A stretch of 64,000 nt of DNA, taken from positions 495,688 to 559,687 of the forward strand of contig NZ_VWSH01000003.1 in assembly GCF_008629695.1 (NCBI RefSeq), read 5' to 3'. Below, piece by piece: positions 26,298-34,463 of the stretch. The notes beneath the pieces are model-generated. The model searched no databases. It saw nothing but the letters and a program-made list of their open reading frames with translations, and was not told the origin of the DNA. The DNA is from Taibaiella lutea (GTDB lineage Bacteria > Bacteroidota > Bacteroidia > Chitinophagales > Chitinophagaceae). The stretch's first letter is position 1. Every line of letters starts with the position of its first letter. A program made the translations under genes and the position numbers.

Positions 26298-27014
26298 CTA
26301 AAAGCAATAAGCCAATTTTATTGCAAAAGGTATATAAATATTTAAATCATGATCGCCTACCCTGTCTTCATTGGGCAGTTCCAGGGAAACAAAAGAGCCT
26401 TTAAAATAAGGCGTGGCAACATTTACATCCCAGACGGGCGACATATTAATAATTCTGAAACCAATTCCGATATTACCTTGAAGCAACAATCGATTCGCAA
26501 GTTTATAGGAGTTGCCGAATATTAATCCAAAGCCAAATGCATCCTTATTGGCCTTTGCCTCTGAAAATTTGTAACAAGTGTTATCAATAAAATGGAAATA
26601 GGAATTTTGCAGTGTCATTTTCTGATTCCTGTAAAAAGCTTCGGCACCAAAAAACAGGCAATTATGCTTTCTGAACATGAAATATTGCCTTATATCTGCA
26701 CGGAGCTTAAAATCGGAATTAATGGTTTTATGATAATCAAAACGTTGATTGTTAAGAGCATAATACAGCGGAAATCCGAAATCGAGGCTTATGCCATATT
26801 TATAATTAGGATAATATTCGAAACCAACGGGAAGCAAGGCTCCATAAGGGTCTAACAAAGAAGAGGGCGTCAATTTAACTGCAATCCTGTTGCTGAAATT
26901 CCAGCTATCTGTATAGTTAGGTTTGCGGTGGTTTTTTGAAAATGGAACCTGCGCATGAGCTGCATTCGCCGAAAGTAAATGAAGGAATATTATTATGGTT
27001 TTGGTTTTCTTCAT
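26298..27014 (-). CDS. outer-membrane beta-barrel-like protein, unknown function
   Basis: 238 aa from the ATG at 27014, which opens a signal peptide ending AAHAQ; the ATG at 27059 lies upstream of a TAAATTTG box (27036 to 27029) and is less likely. The mature part is rich in Tyr, Phe and Asn with amphipathic strands (LLPVGFEYYPNYKYGISLDFGFPLYY, FGFGLIFGNSYKL, GNIGIGFRIINM). It ends in YIPFAIKLAYCF, a beta-signal-like strand. This fits a small 8-12-strand outer-membrane protein. The family is not recognised and no partner adjoins. Confidence 0.65.
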   Translation of the reverse strand: MKKTKTIIIFLHLLSANAAHAQVPFSKNHRKPNYTDSWNFSNRIAVKLTPSSLLDPYGALLPVGFEYYPNYKYGISLDFGFPLYYALNNQRFDYHKTINSDFKLRADIRQYFMFRKHNCLFFGAEAFYRNQKMTLQNSYFHFIDNTCYKFSEAKANKDAFGFGLIFGNSYKLANRLLLQGNIGIGFRIINMSPVWDVNVATPYFKGSFVSLELPNEDRVGDHDLNIYIPFAIKLAYCF

Positions 27015-27123
27015 GGTTATTGGTGCTTCAAATTTAACATTTACTAAAGAAATATTCAAGAAATCTATTTTATAATTTATACTTGCAAAAAGGAGATGCT
27101 GTTATTACAAAATATATAATCCT

Positions 27124-27132
27124 TAACTTTGC
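27124..27132 (+). promoter_or_regulatory. -7 box of dus gene
   Basis: TAACTTTGC at 27124-27132 matches TAnnTTTG, 18 bp before the ATG at 27151. Confidence 0.6.
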
Positions 27133-27150
27133 TGCCATTTTTGATATGTT

Positions 27151-28137
27151 ATGGTGAAGATTGGACCAATAGAATTACCTGATTTCCCGCTGTTGCTTGC
27201 TCCTATGGAGGATGTAAGCGATCCGCCGTTCCGTGCTGTTTGCAAGGAACAAGGCGCCGATATGATGTACACCGAATTTATCTCTACAGAAGGACTGATT
27301 CGCGATGCTATTAAAAGCCGTCAGAAACTGGACATCTTTGATTATGAGCGTCCGATAGGAATTCAGATTTTTGGAGGCGATGAAGAAGCAATGGCATTAT
27401 CGGCAAGAATTGTGGATGCCACGCAACCCGATCTGATTGATATCAACTATGGTTGTCCGGTAAAGAAAGTTGTGTGCAAAGGTGCTGGAGCAGGTATTTT
27501 GAGGGATGTTCCGAAAATGATCAAGCTTACGGAAGCAGTTGTAAAATCTACAAGCTTACCCGTAACCGTAAAGACGCGTCTGGGTTGGGATCATGAAAAC
27601 AGAAATATTGAAGAAGTGGCTGAAAGACTTCAGGATGTCGGTATTCAGGCTTTGTCCATTCATGGGCGCACGCGTGTGCAAATGTATAAAGGTGAGGCAG
27701 ACTGGACTTTAATAGAAAAAGTAAAAAACAATCAGCGCATCAAAATTCCGATTTTCGGTAATGGTGATATTGACACACCGCAGAAAGCATTGGAATACAA
27801 AAACAAGTATGGCGTGGATGGTGTTATGATCGGTCGCGCTGCTATCGGTTATCCATGGATTTTCAGGGAGATTAAGCATTTTGTAAAAACAGGCGAAATG
27901 CTGGCTCCGCCTACTGTTGAAGAACGTATTGATATCTGCACGCGCCACCTTACAAGGTCTGTAGAATGGAAAGGCAGCAAATTAGGTATCCTTGAAATGC
28001 GCAGGCATTATGCTTCTTATCTGAAAGGATTGCCGAATGTAAAAGAATACAGGATGAAACTGGTTAATTCGGATAATCTTGAAGAGCTTTTGGAAATATT
28101 AGAAAATCTTAAAGAAGCACAATTACAATTGATATAA
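27151..28137 (+). CDS. tRNA-dihydrouridine synthase (DusB family)
   Basis: 328 aa. The FMN-barrel landmarks are LAPMEDVSDPPFR at 17-29, the catalytic Cys102 in INYGCPVKKV, TVKTRLGWD near 146, SIHGRTR near 170, IFGNGDI near 206 and GVMIGRAAIGYPWIF near 226. It uses FMN and NADPH to reduce specific uridines of tRNA to dihydrouridine. The blocks match the DusB/NifR3 branch, but DusB and DusA-like paralogues cannot be fully separated by eye. It is monocistronic between its -7 box and a strong terminator. Confidence 0.94.
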   Translation: MVKIGPIELPDFPLLLAPMEDVSDPPFRAVCKEQGADMMYTEFISTEGLIRDAIKSRQKLDIFDYERPIGIQIFGGDEEAMALSARIVDATQPDLIDINYGCPVKKVVCKGAGAGILRDVPKMIKLTEAVVKSTSLPVTVKTRLGWDHENRNIEEVAERLQDVGIQALSIHGRTRVQMYKGEADWTLIEKVKNNQRIKIPIFGNGDIDTPQKALEYKNKYGVDGVMIGRAAIGYPWIFREIKHFVKTGEMLAPPTVEERIDICTRHLTRSVEWKGSKLGILEMRRHYASYLKGLPNVKEYRMKLVNSDNLEELLEILENLKEAQLQLI

Positions 28138-28144
28138 ACGTATT

Positions 28145-28186
28145 ACAAAGAAAATGCGCTACGTCTCTGTAGCGCATTTTCTTTGT
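28145..28186. terminator. 18-bp perfect two-way terminator
   Basis: ACAAAGAAAATGCGCTAC (28145-28162) and its exact reverse complement (28169-28186) flank a 6-nt loop, between the convergent dus and trpS genes. Confidence 0.9.
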
Positions 28187-28213
28187 GGTAAAAGGTTTGA
28201 CAATCTTCTGCAG

Positions 28214-28246
28214 AGATTTGACAACTTTCAAAAAGTTGTCAAATCT
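28214..28246. repeat. 15-bp hairpin with TTGACAAC core
   Basis: AGATTTGACAACTTT (28214-28228) pairs perfectly with 28232-28246 around CAA. It may be a second terminator for trpS. The core TTGACAACTTT resembles the GTCAACTTTT arm of the hairpin at 61693-61739, suggesting a shared intergenic repeat family. Confidence 0.7.
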
Positions 28247-28258
28247 AAATACATGAAA

Positions 28259-29254
28259 TTAATAATAGTTTATCCCGATAGCTTTCCTTGCTGCAGCAAT
28301 TGTTTTAGAAGCGCTTTCCCTCGCCTTCTCCGCACCCTCTTTTAATATCTTTCTCAAAGCATCTTCATCTTTTTGCAATTCGGCAGCATGCTCACGGATA
28401 GGTTTTACAAAATTGCTCATGTCCTCTGCCAGCTGCTTTTTGAAATCGCCGTAACGCACATTACAATTGTTATAATTATCCAGGAAAGTTTGATGAACAT
28501 CCTGCTCAGAAACCAATTGCATTAACTGAAACAGGTTCTTAATATAGTCCGGCATTTCCATGTTCGGTTCCGTAGGGCCACTGTCCGTCTTGGCCTTCAT
28601 GATTTTTTTGCGGATTACCTCATCTTCATCGCTCAGGAAAATTGTTGCGTTGATATTCTCGCTTTTACTCATTTTTCCATTGCCATCCAGGCTCATGATC
28701 TTAACCGTATTTTCATCAAAACGGAACACATGCGGTTCGGTAAACACTTCACCATAACGACTATTGAAACGTTGTGCAAAGTTGCGCGCCATTTCCAGGT
28801 GTTGTTCCTGGTCCTTTCCCACAGGTACTTTGGAGGCGTTGTGAATCAATATATCTGCTGTCATCAATACCGGATAAGTCAACAACCCGGCATTCACATT
28901 ATCAGGACTTAAACGAACTTTATCTTTAAACGTAGGCACTTTCTCCAACTCGCCTTTATAAGCAAGCATGTTCAGCATCAGGTATAGTTCCGGTATTTCC
29001 GGAATATCGCTTTGTGCGTATAATGCAACTTTATCAGGATTCAGGCCGCTGGCAATATTTTCAGCAGCTACGCGAAAAACATTTGCTTTCAGATCTTTAG
29101 GATCAGGATGCGTGGTAAGGGAATGATAATCGGCTACGAAAAAATAGCAGTTATAATCTTCCTGCATCTTTACGTAGTTATGTATAGCGCCAAAATAATT
29201 GCCGAGGTGTAAATATCCGGTAGAGCGGATGCCGCTCACAACTGTTTCTTTCAT
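28259..29254 (-). CDS. trpS: tryptophanyl-tRNA synthetase
   Basis: 331 aa from the ATG at 29254; an in-frame ATG at 29305 lies upstream of the -7 box and is rejected. The class I HIGH motif appears as YLHLGNY near residue 14 and the KMSKS loop as GNGKMSKSEN near 190. PVGKDQEQHLEMARNFAQRFN identifies TrpRS. It charges tRNA-Trp using ATP. It is monocistronic by spacing: the GNAT gene upstream ends 86 bp away. Confidence 0.96.
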   Translation of the reverse strand: MKETVVSGIRSTGYLHLGNYFGAIHNYVKMQEDYNCYFFVADYHSLTTHPDPKDLKANVFRVAAENIASGLNPDKVALYAQSDIPEIPELYLMLNMLAYKGELEKVPTFKDKVRLSPDNVNAGLLTYPVLMTADILIHNASKVPVGKDQEQHLEMARNFAQRFNSRYGEVFTEPHVFRFDENTVKIMSLDGNGKMSKSENINATIFLSDEDEVIRKKIMKAKTDSGPTEPNMEMPDYIKNLFQLMQLVSEQDVHQTFLDNYNNCNVRYGDFKKQLAEDMSNFVKPIREHAAELQKDEDALRKILKEGAEKARESASKTIAAARKAIGINYY

Positions 29255-29260
29255 AGGAAC

Positions 29261-29269
29261 GCAAAGGTA
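29261..29269 (-). promoter_or_regulatory. -7 box close to the trpS start
   Basis: Minus-strand TACCTTTGC (29269 to 29261) is only 6 nt from the ATG at 29254, so the transcript should have almost no leader. Confidence 0.6.
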
Positions 29270-29340
29270 AGGAAAAGGCTGATTAGCCTTAACCTCTGCG
29301 TACAATTTTGAAGGCTGCTTGTACCAATGTCCGCATTTTC

Positions 29341-29868
29341 TTATTGTCCTTTCAGTTCAAGCTTCATCATGATGTCGGTCTGTTCGTCATTGCCTAATCT
29401 GAAGATATGTTTGTCAAATGCTACAAAACCGTTTTTCTTATAAAAAGAAATTGCCCGCAAGTTATTTTCCCAGACACCTAACCAAACGTAATCTGCATTT
29501 TTTTTCCTTGCAACCTGAAGCGCTTTTTCATAAAGCAATTGACCTACTTTCTTTCCATGAAACTCTTTTAAAACATAAATCCGTTCAATTTCAAGCCCAT
29601 TATCATCCTGCAACTCTGTTTGCGATGCTCCGGTGTTCAGCTTTAGGTAACCAATCACCTTACCATTAAGCATAGCAAAGTAAAATGCAGCATCCCGGTT
29701 ATTAAATTCCGCCGTCAGTCTGTCTTTAGAAAGGTCTTCCTCCAGATATTGTTTCATGTCTTCTTCGGTGTTTTCCACCGAAAAAGTTTCGTAAAAAGTC
29801 TGCCTGCTGATTTGTTGTAATTGGTCGATATCGTCTCGGGTTACGCTTTTTATATCAATGTTTTCCAT
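29341..29868 (-). CDS. GNAT family N-acetyltransferase
   Basis: 175 aa. GNAT landmarks: FYFAMLNGKVIGYLKL (motif B region), the acetyl-CoA loop in IERIYVLKEFHGKKVGQLLYEKAL (motif A, Q/RxxGxA-like as HGKKVG) and WLGVWENNLRAISFYKKNGF at the C-terminus. It acetylates an unknown small molecule or protein amine. It ends 86 bp before trpS and lies 28 bp after the VOC gene on the same strand, so the two may be co-transcribed. Confidence 0.92.
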   Translation of the reverse strand: MENIDIKSVTRDDIDQLQQISRQTFYETFSVENTEEDMKQYLEEDLSKDRLTAEFNNRDAAFYFAMLNGKVIGYLKLNTGASQTELQDDNGLEIERIYVLKEFHGKKVGQLLYEKALQVARKKNADYVWLGVWENNLRAISFYKKNGFVAFDKHIFRLGNDEQTDIMMKLELKGQ

Positions 29869-29896
29869 TCCCTGGTGCTATTATTAACAGCTGTCT

Positions 29897-30286
29897 TTAG
29901 CCTTCGTATTTATGAAACTCGGTTATCGTCAGGTAATAACCATCCGGATCTCTGAGTGAAAATTCTTTCTTGGTTGAATTGGTGTTCAAATGGATATCTT
30001 CCTCAACCGCATAACCCAGCCTCATTATATTTTGTCGCATCATGTCCATATTTTCAGTCCTGAAATAAAGAATCAATCCGTTCCCGGGTGTAATGTCCGG
30101 GTTCATCATAGTAGGATGACCATGTGCAGCCCAGCGGTGAAGACAAAGCAATATCTCATTATCTTCCGATACCAGTATATCAAACTCTTTTCCACCATGC
30201 ATGCTCCTGCAACCAAACACAGATTTATACCATTGTGAACTGGCTTCCACATCTTTTACGGCAATAATAGGGTCAAGTCTTGTCAT
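29897..30286 (-). CDS. VOC family (glyoxalase-like) protein
   Basis: 129 aa, one VOC module. It opens LDPIIAVKDVEASSQWYKSVFG and closes EFSLRDPDGYYLTITEF, the two beta-alpha-beta-beta-beta halves. Family members include glyoxalases, dioxygenases and antibiotic-binding proteins; the metal ligand set is incomplete by eye, so activity cannot be assigned. A bleomycin-resistance-like binding role is possible but unproven. Confidence 0.88.
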   Translation of the reverse strand: MTRLDPIIAVKDVEASSQWYKSVFGCRSMHGGKEFDILVSEDNEILLCLHRWAAHGHPTMMNPDITPGNGLILYFRTENMDMMRQNIMRLGYAVEEDIHLNTNSTKKEFSLRDPDGYYLTITEFHKYEG

Positions 30287-30379
30287 GGTATATTCTTTAA
30301 TGCAAATCAGATAAAGGTTGTTCGGTAAAATTCAGGAATGCCTTTGCTGTCAAAAGGTTGAAGTTCAAATTTAAATAAA

Positions 30380-30441
30380 AAAGCTATCCCAAAAGCCCGC
30401 GCCTTCTTTCAACCGAAAGGAAGCAGCGACTTTTAGGATAA
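30380..30441 (-). terminator. terminator of the SDR gene
   Basis: An imperfect long hairpin: TATCC-CAAAAG...CCTTCTTTC on one side, GAAAGGAAG...TTTTAGGATA on the other, loop AACC near 30413. On the minus strand it ends in a TTTTTTATTT tail. Confidence 0.75.
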
Positions 30442-30491
30442 CCCCAATTAAATTCTGTTTTATGTACGAATGCTTAAGTCAGTGCAACAGA

Positions 30492-31241
30492 TTACATACG
30501 TAATCCGCGGCCACCATCTACCAATAATTCTACGCCCGTAATATTAGCAGCAGATTCAGAAGCTAAAAATAACACCGTGTCTGCAATCTCTTCAGGTTTT
30601 CCAAGGCGTTTTATCAGACCATTTTCAGACATACCGGCTTTGAAATTATCAATAACATCATGAGGAAGTGATTTTCCGAAAATAGGTGTATCAATCGGGC
30701 CGGGACTAACAATATTTACCCTGATATTTTTTACTGCCAGCTCATTTGCCGCAATACGGCCAATGGCATTTACAGCAGCTTTTGTAGCTGAATAAGCGCC
30801 TGCATTTGCCAATGCACCTGTAGCCACAACAGAAGAGGTAAGCAATACAGAAGAGCCATTCGCTAAATGCGGAATCAGTTTTTGCAATGTAAAGAACAAG
30901 CCTTTTACATTCGTGTTGAATTGTGAATCAAATTCTTCTTCCGTGGTGTTTTCAATAGATGCAAATTTTGCGATACCTGCATTTAAGTAAAGTACATCTA
31001 CCTGGTTGCCTGCTTCGGCAATGGCGCTTTCCAATGCGGCAATACCTGTTAAATCAGAAGTATCGGAAACAATGGTTTTCAGTTTCGGGTTATTCACCTC
31101 GGCTGCAGCTTTTTGCAGATTGTCAGGGTTTTTACCTGTTATAAGCACATTTGCACCTGCATTGATAAATGCTTTTGCGGTTGCCAATCCAATGCCTGTG
31201 CTTCCGCCTGTAATTACTACGTTTTTGTTTGTGAAATTCAT
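30492..31241 (-). CDS. SDR family oxidoreductase
   Basis: 249 aa, classical short-chain dehydrogenase. The cofactor motif TGGSTGIG is at 11-18, NAG at 87-89, the catalytic Ser near 136 with Tyr150 and Lys154 in YSATK, and PGPIDTPIF near 200. The C-terminal ELLVDGGRGLRM is typical. Residues 35-38 (TGKN) suggest NADP(H) use but this is weak. Upstream are an ArsR gene, a -7 box and two operator-like palindromes, so it is probably ArsR-repressed. Substrate unknown. Confidence 0.93.
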   Translation of the reverse strand: MNFTNKNVVITGGSTGIGLATAKAFINAGANVLITGKNPDNLQKAAAEVNNPKLKTIVSDTSDLTGIAALESAIAEAGNQVDVLYLNAGIAKFASIENTTEEEFDSQFNTNVKGLFFTLQKLIPHLANGSSVLLTSSVVATGALANAGAYSATKAAVNAIGRIAANELAVKNIRVNIVSPGPIDTPIFGKSLPHDVIDNFKAGMSENGLIKRLGKPEEIADTVLFLASESAANITGVELLVDGGRGLRM

Positions 31242-31271
31242 TTTTTAAAGTTTAACCGTTTGAAAGAATCA

Positions 31272-31295
31272 ATACATCTAAATATTTGAATGAGT
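31272..31295. promoter_or_regulatory. operator-like palindrome O2 in the SDR leader
   Basis: A 24-bp imperfect palindrome, left half ATACATCTAAAT, right half ATTTGAATGAGT. It matches the perfect palindrome O1 (31351-31374) at 19 of 24 positions and lies between the SDR -7 box and its ATG. Confidence 0.6.
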
Positions 31296-31329
31296 TTTAA
31301 AAAAAGCATTCGGTTTCTCAGATGCGGAG

Positions 31330-31338
31330 ACAAAGGTA
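31330..31338 (-). promoter_or_regulatory. -7 box of the SDR gene
   Basis: Minus-strand TACCTTTGT (31338 to 31330). The expected -33 position, about 19-20 bp upstream, falls inside O1. Confidence 0.65.
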
Positions 31339-31349
31339 TATCAACTTCC

Positions 31350-31375
31350 TATTCATTTAAACATTTAAATGAATA
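31350..31375. promoter_or_regulatory. operator palindrome O1, likely ArsR site
   Basis: Perfect 12-bp arms TATTCATTTAAA (31350-31361) and TTTAAATGAATA (31364-31375) around CA. It lies 9 bp after the ArsR stop codon and covers the -33 region of the SDR promoter, the usual placing of an ArsR-family operator. Confidence 0.75.
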
Positions 31376-31383
31376 GATTTACT

Positions 31384-31674
31384 CTATTTCAGAAATGAAT
31401 TTAAGTATTGCGCATAATCGGCAAAGACTTCCTTATTAAGCGTATATCTCATGGTGCGGCCTTCCTTCTCGGCAATGAGCAGGTCTGCTTCTACCAACAG
31501 TTTTATATGATGTGAAATGGCCGGTTGTGAGAGCGCCAGCATCTCTACAATATCGCTGCATTGCATACAGGTAGTGTCGTATTTTTTGACTGACTCTATA
31601 ATCTGCAATCGATATGGATCACCCAGCGCCTTCGAAATTTTCTCTATTTTCTTAAAATCCAATAACGTTTTCAT
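31384..31674 (-). CDS. ArsR family winged-helix repressor
   Basis: 96 aa. Typical ArsR/SmtB layout: IEKISKALGDPYRLQIIESV, the recognition helix region LALSQPAISHHIKLLVEADLL and the wing IAEKEGRTMRYTLN. A CMQC pair (TTCMQCSDIVEML, about residues 36-39) lies near where ArsR proteins carry the CxC metal site, but the spacing is CxxC and shifted by one, so metal or redox sensing is possible but unproven. It reads toward the SDR gene 142 bp downstream, with operator palindromes between. The -7 box is 3 nt from its ATG. Confidence 0.92.
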   Translation of the reverse strand: MKTLLDFKKIEKISKALGDPYRLQIIESVKKYDTTCMQCSDIVEMLALSQPAISHHIKLLVEADLLIAEKEGRTMRYTLNKEVFADYAQYLNSFLK

Positions 31675-31677
31675 ACT

Positions 31678-31686
31678 GCAAATATA
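31678..31686 (-). promoter_or_regulatory. -7 box abutting the ArsR start
   Basis: Minus-strand TATATTTGC (31686 to 31678), then AGT, then ATG at 31674. Leaderless transcription is expected. Confidence 0.65.
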
Positions 31687-31861
31687 TTCAAGTTTTTAAA
31701 TTAATTAAAATCTGCGGCTATCTTAAACTCAAATGTGAGGCATTCCTGGCTTTTGTAAAGAGGTTGGACCATTATACCATTAGGTGAAAACCCATTTTAA
31801 CAAATAGGGTTCACGCCTATCTTATTTTGTGTCGTCCTTACAGGAATCTAAATACATTAAC

Positions 31862-31898
31862 ACAGTTAAGCGCAAACCTGCGGTTCGCGCTTAACTGT
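31862..31898. terminator. hairpin after the serine hydrolase gene
   Basis: ACAGTTAAGCGC (31862-31873) pairs perfectly with GCGCTTAACTGT (31887-31898); the inner AACC/GGTT can also pair. No clear T tract follows, so terminator strength is uncertain. The rest of 31687-31861 shows nothing recognisable. Confidence 0.6.
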
Positions 31899-31925
31899 AA
31901 ATATCTGACAGATTTATTGCAAATC

Positions 31926-33248
31926 TTAGTTTCTGGTGAATGTAAACTTACCACCGCCTTGTTTTAAGATCATCTTTTTTTCTGCCGGTAAAAATTCAAG
32001 TTTTATACCTGCCTGTAAAAACTCAAACTTATCCGTCTCCGTGGCATCGAGAGGAAATGCAGATTGTCCTGTAGCCTGTGCTATCAGCTTATTACCGTCT
32101 TTTGTAACAGATATCTTCAATGGCAAATCCGGGCTTGAATATTCGCCGAGGTATTTATCAAGATCAGATGATTGCAGTGCAACGGTATTAAAAGCAGGAA
32201 TCTCATAAGGCATGCCATAATAATCGCTTAAAGCAGCAATCACAATGTCATTGTTATCATACACTCCTCCGTTTGATGTGATGGCAACAGATACTTTATC
32301 GGCCGGAAAATAAGCAACCGCAGAAGAAAAGCCATCAATGCCACCTGTATGCCCAAAGCCTTTTTTGCTATGAAACGGCACCTGGAAAATACCCATTCCA
32401 TACCCGTCTTTTATAGTGGTCATTTGTTGCAGGCTTTCATTACTTATTATTTTATTTGCAAAAAGCGCTTCAATAAAGACTACCAGATCCGAAGGGGTAG
32501 AAAGTACAGAGCCCGCACCCATGGGTATAGACAGGTCTGTTTCGCTTTCCTTGTTCCATTTACCCGTAAAGCTGTAAGAATAAGATTCGTTGTTTTGCAG
32601 ATTGGTTTTGCCGCCGAAATAAGTATGCTTCAGGCCCAATGGCTTAATGATTCGGGCGTTCAATAATTCCTTGTACGGCTTTTTATAAGTCTTCTCCAGT
32701 ATATAGCTCAGCAACACATAATTTGAATTGCTGTAGCTGGCTTTGCTGCCGGGCTCAAAATCGCTTTTGCCTTTGGCTATGATATCTATCATCTGCTGTT
32801 CGGTTTTGGCTTCCGTATTATAAGTCAGGTAGTTTTCGTCATCCGTAAAATTGTGTATGCCGCTCCTGTGGCTCAGAAGATCGCCGATGGTTATCTTTCC
32901 CGCATTTTCAATAGCCGGGAAATACTTGTCTATAGTCTGGCTCAGGCTTAGCTTATGTTCCTCTACCGCCTTAAAAACAAGGCAGCTGGTAAACATTTTT
33001 GAAATAGAGCCTATACGGTATTCCGTTTGGGTCGTAGCCGGTTTGTTAGTTGCAATATCAGCCTTGCCGATAGCTTTTGTATAAAGCAGTTCTCCGTTTG
33101 CAGAGATGGCAATGCTGCCCATGTATTTGTCTTTGTCGGCCAGTACCTGAAACAGGCTGTCCAGCTTTGCGGTATTTACACGTTGGGCAAATATGTTGCA
33201 ACAGAATAGCAATGCCGGTAATAAGATGAGTGTGGTTTTCCTTGTCAT
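31926..33248 (-). CDS. serine hydrolase, class C beta-lactamase/PBP-like fold
   Basis: 440 aa from the ATG at 33248, which gives the signal peptide ending NIFAQ; an ATG at 33272 is less likely. The three active-site elements are present: SxxK as S81-I-S-K84, YSN at 172-174 and HTGG at 300-303 in place of KTG. The last about 85 residues form a small beta domain (YLGEYSSPDLPLKISVTKDGNKLIAQATGQ), common in esterase or peptidase relatives. Family knowledge: such proteins are D-aminopeptidases, esterases or carboxypeptidases more often than true beta-lactamases. Periplasmic; substrate unknown. It is alone between two gaps on the minus strand. Confidence 0.9.
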   Translation of the reverse strand: MTRKTTLILLPALLFCCNIFAQRVNTAKLDSLFQVLADKDKYMGSIAISANGELLYTKAIGKADIATNKPATTQTEYRIGSISKMFTSCLVFKAVEEHKLSLSQTIDKYFPAIENAGKITIGDLLSHRSGIHNFTDDENYLTYNTEAKTEQQMIDIIAKGKSDFEPGSKASYSNSNYVLLSYILEKTYKKPYKELLNARIIKPLGLKHTYFGGKTNLQNNESYSYSFTGKWNKESETDLSIPMGAGSVLSTPSDLVVFIEALFANKIISNESLQQMTTIKDGYGMGIFQVPFHSKKGFGHTGGIDGFSSAVAYFPADKVSVAITSNGGVYDNNDIVIAALSDYYGMPYEIPAFNTVALQSSDLDKYLGEYSSPDLPLKISVTKDGNKLIAQATGQSAFPLDATETDKFEFLQAGIKLEFLPAEKKMILKQGGGKFTFTRN

Positions 33249-33377
33249 GTTTGTGTTGTTTTTATGGTACAAAGAAACTTATTACTCCATAAAAGCGTTG
33301 TACATTTTAGACAAACGGCGTTTATTTTGTGACATAAATATTGGAACAGGCGCCCAAATGATTTGGGCAATGATAGT

Positions 33378-33992
33378 TTACCAATCACCTTCAACCAAAG
33401 TTTGGTTTGTTATTACATCAAACCCAAATAGGCCTTTAGTGATTTCAACATAAACGTTGTTATAGTTCTCAATCTCCGTACCACATGGAAATACAAGTTG
33501 TTTTTCCTGATTCTTATAAATCACATTAACGTACGGATCTCCGCAACTGTGCCTTGATTTTGCCAAGTGACCGGATGAAACAACCGGAAGTTCCTTAACA
33601 ATTTTTATGTGGTCGTTTAAAGTTTGATTCGTCCACATAAACAGAAAAATTACAATGCCCCCAAAAGAGACGATATTAAATAAGAAATGGAAGAACAAGG
33701 GCGAACGTTCCGGTGTGTATGGATTGAAACAATATATATTAAATGTCTTTCTAAAAAGCGGTGTTATTAGTACGCCTGTTAAAACCCAAATACTTAAAAG
33801 GATATAAACAGATATAAAGGTTACTCTGTAGATATTTATTTCCCAGATGGTAAGGAACAAACCTCCCAAAAAAGGCACACCTATAAATAAATTGCTTTTA
33901 AGATTATAGTAAGGATACTTTGCTTTCAGTTCACTCAATGCCTTTTTCCGGTAATTGGCAGGCCTTGCATTAGTATATTTTTTCTTTGCCAT
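33378..33992 (-). CDS. membrane protein, unknown function
   Basis: 204 aa. A basic N-terminus (MAKKKYTNARPANYRKKALSE split around Asn) precedes three hydrophobic helices at about 36-53, 57-78 and 102-122. A hydrophilic C-terminal domain follows with paired Cys (HSCGDPYVNV and VFPCGTEIENY) that could form a disulfide if outside. The family is not recognised. It lies 21 bp after a 149-aa gene on the same strand, in a run of small unknown genes with accessory character. Confidence 0.6.
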   Translation of the reverse strand: MAKKKYTNARPANYRKKALSELKAKYPYYNLKSNLFIGVPFLGGLFLTIWEINIYRVTFISVYILLSIWVLTGVLITPLFRKTFNIYCFNPYTPERSPLFFHFLFNIVSFGGIVIFLFMWTNQTLNDHIKIVKELPVVSSGHLAKSRHSCGDPYVNVIYKNQEKQLVFPCGTEIENYNNVYVEITKGLFGFDVITNQTLVEGDW

Positions 33993-34013
33993 AGCAGCAA
34001 TATTGAGCCAGAT

Positions 34014-34463
34014 TTATTTCTCTTTGCAATATTTCAATTTTAAATGTTGTGTCTTATTAATATTACAACCTAATACAAATGTTCTATAAACCGTCCTTTC
34101 AAGGCCGTAATATGGAATTTCATCCTGAAAGAATTCAATATTTGCGTCTTTGAGAATATTTTCAAGTTCTTGTTTTTCGGCTTTGCTTGTTGTAAATCCG
34201 ATACAATGTGCTTTTGCCCATTTGTCAGCTTTAATTTGATTGAAAGCATATTCAACAATTTCGGGTTCAGATGGAAAATATTTAAGCACAGTCCTTTTCC
34301 CTCGCTCAGTATAATACCAAATAAAAAGACCTCCGGAATTGTCTATGCCACAGCCTTCATAAATTGAATTGCCGTTTATTGAGTAACTTTTAAAGTTGTA
34401 GCAGTTTTCTTTCATCCAACTTTCAAGTTCTTTTTCTGTCGCAGGCACATAACTATTATCCAT
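34014..34463 (-). CDS. small protein, resembles immunity proteins
   Basis: 149 aa, no signal peptide or membrane helix. The stretch GGLFIWYYTERGKRT, VEYAFNQIKADKWAKAHCIGF, FQDEIPYYGL and YRTFVLGCNINK recalls immunity proteins of polymorphic toxin systems (Imm59-like from memory, not searched). Its start overlaps the end of the upstream 34456-34797 gene by 8 bp, so the two are coupled. No toxin gene lies in this window; if the resemblance holds it would be an orphan immunity gene. Otherwise of unknown function. Confidence 0.55.
   Translation of the reverse strand: MDNSYVPATEKELESWMKENCYNFKSYSINGNSIYEGCGIDNSGGLFIWYYTERGKRTVLKYFPSEPEIVEYAFNQIKADKWAKAHCIGFTTSKAEKQELENILKDANIEFFQDEIPYYGLERTVYRTFVLGCNINKTQHLKLKYCKEK

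Noticed and set aside
31926-33248. True class C beta-lactamase
   Set aside because: The fold and SxxK/YSN are present, but HTGG replaces KTG and a C-terminal beta domain is added, so a peptidase or esterase is likelier.
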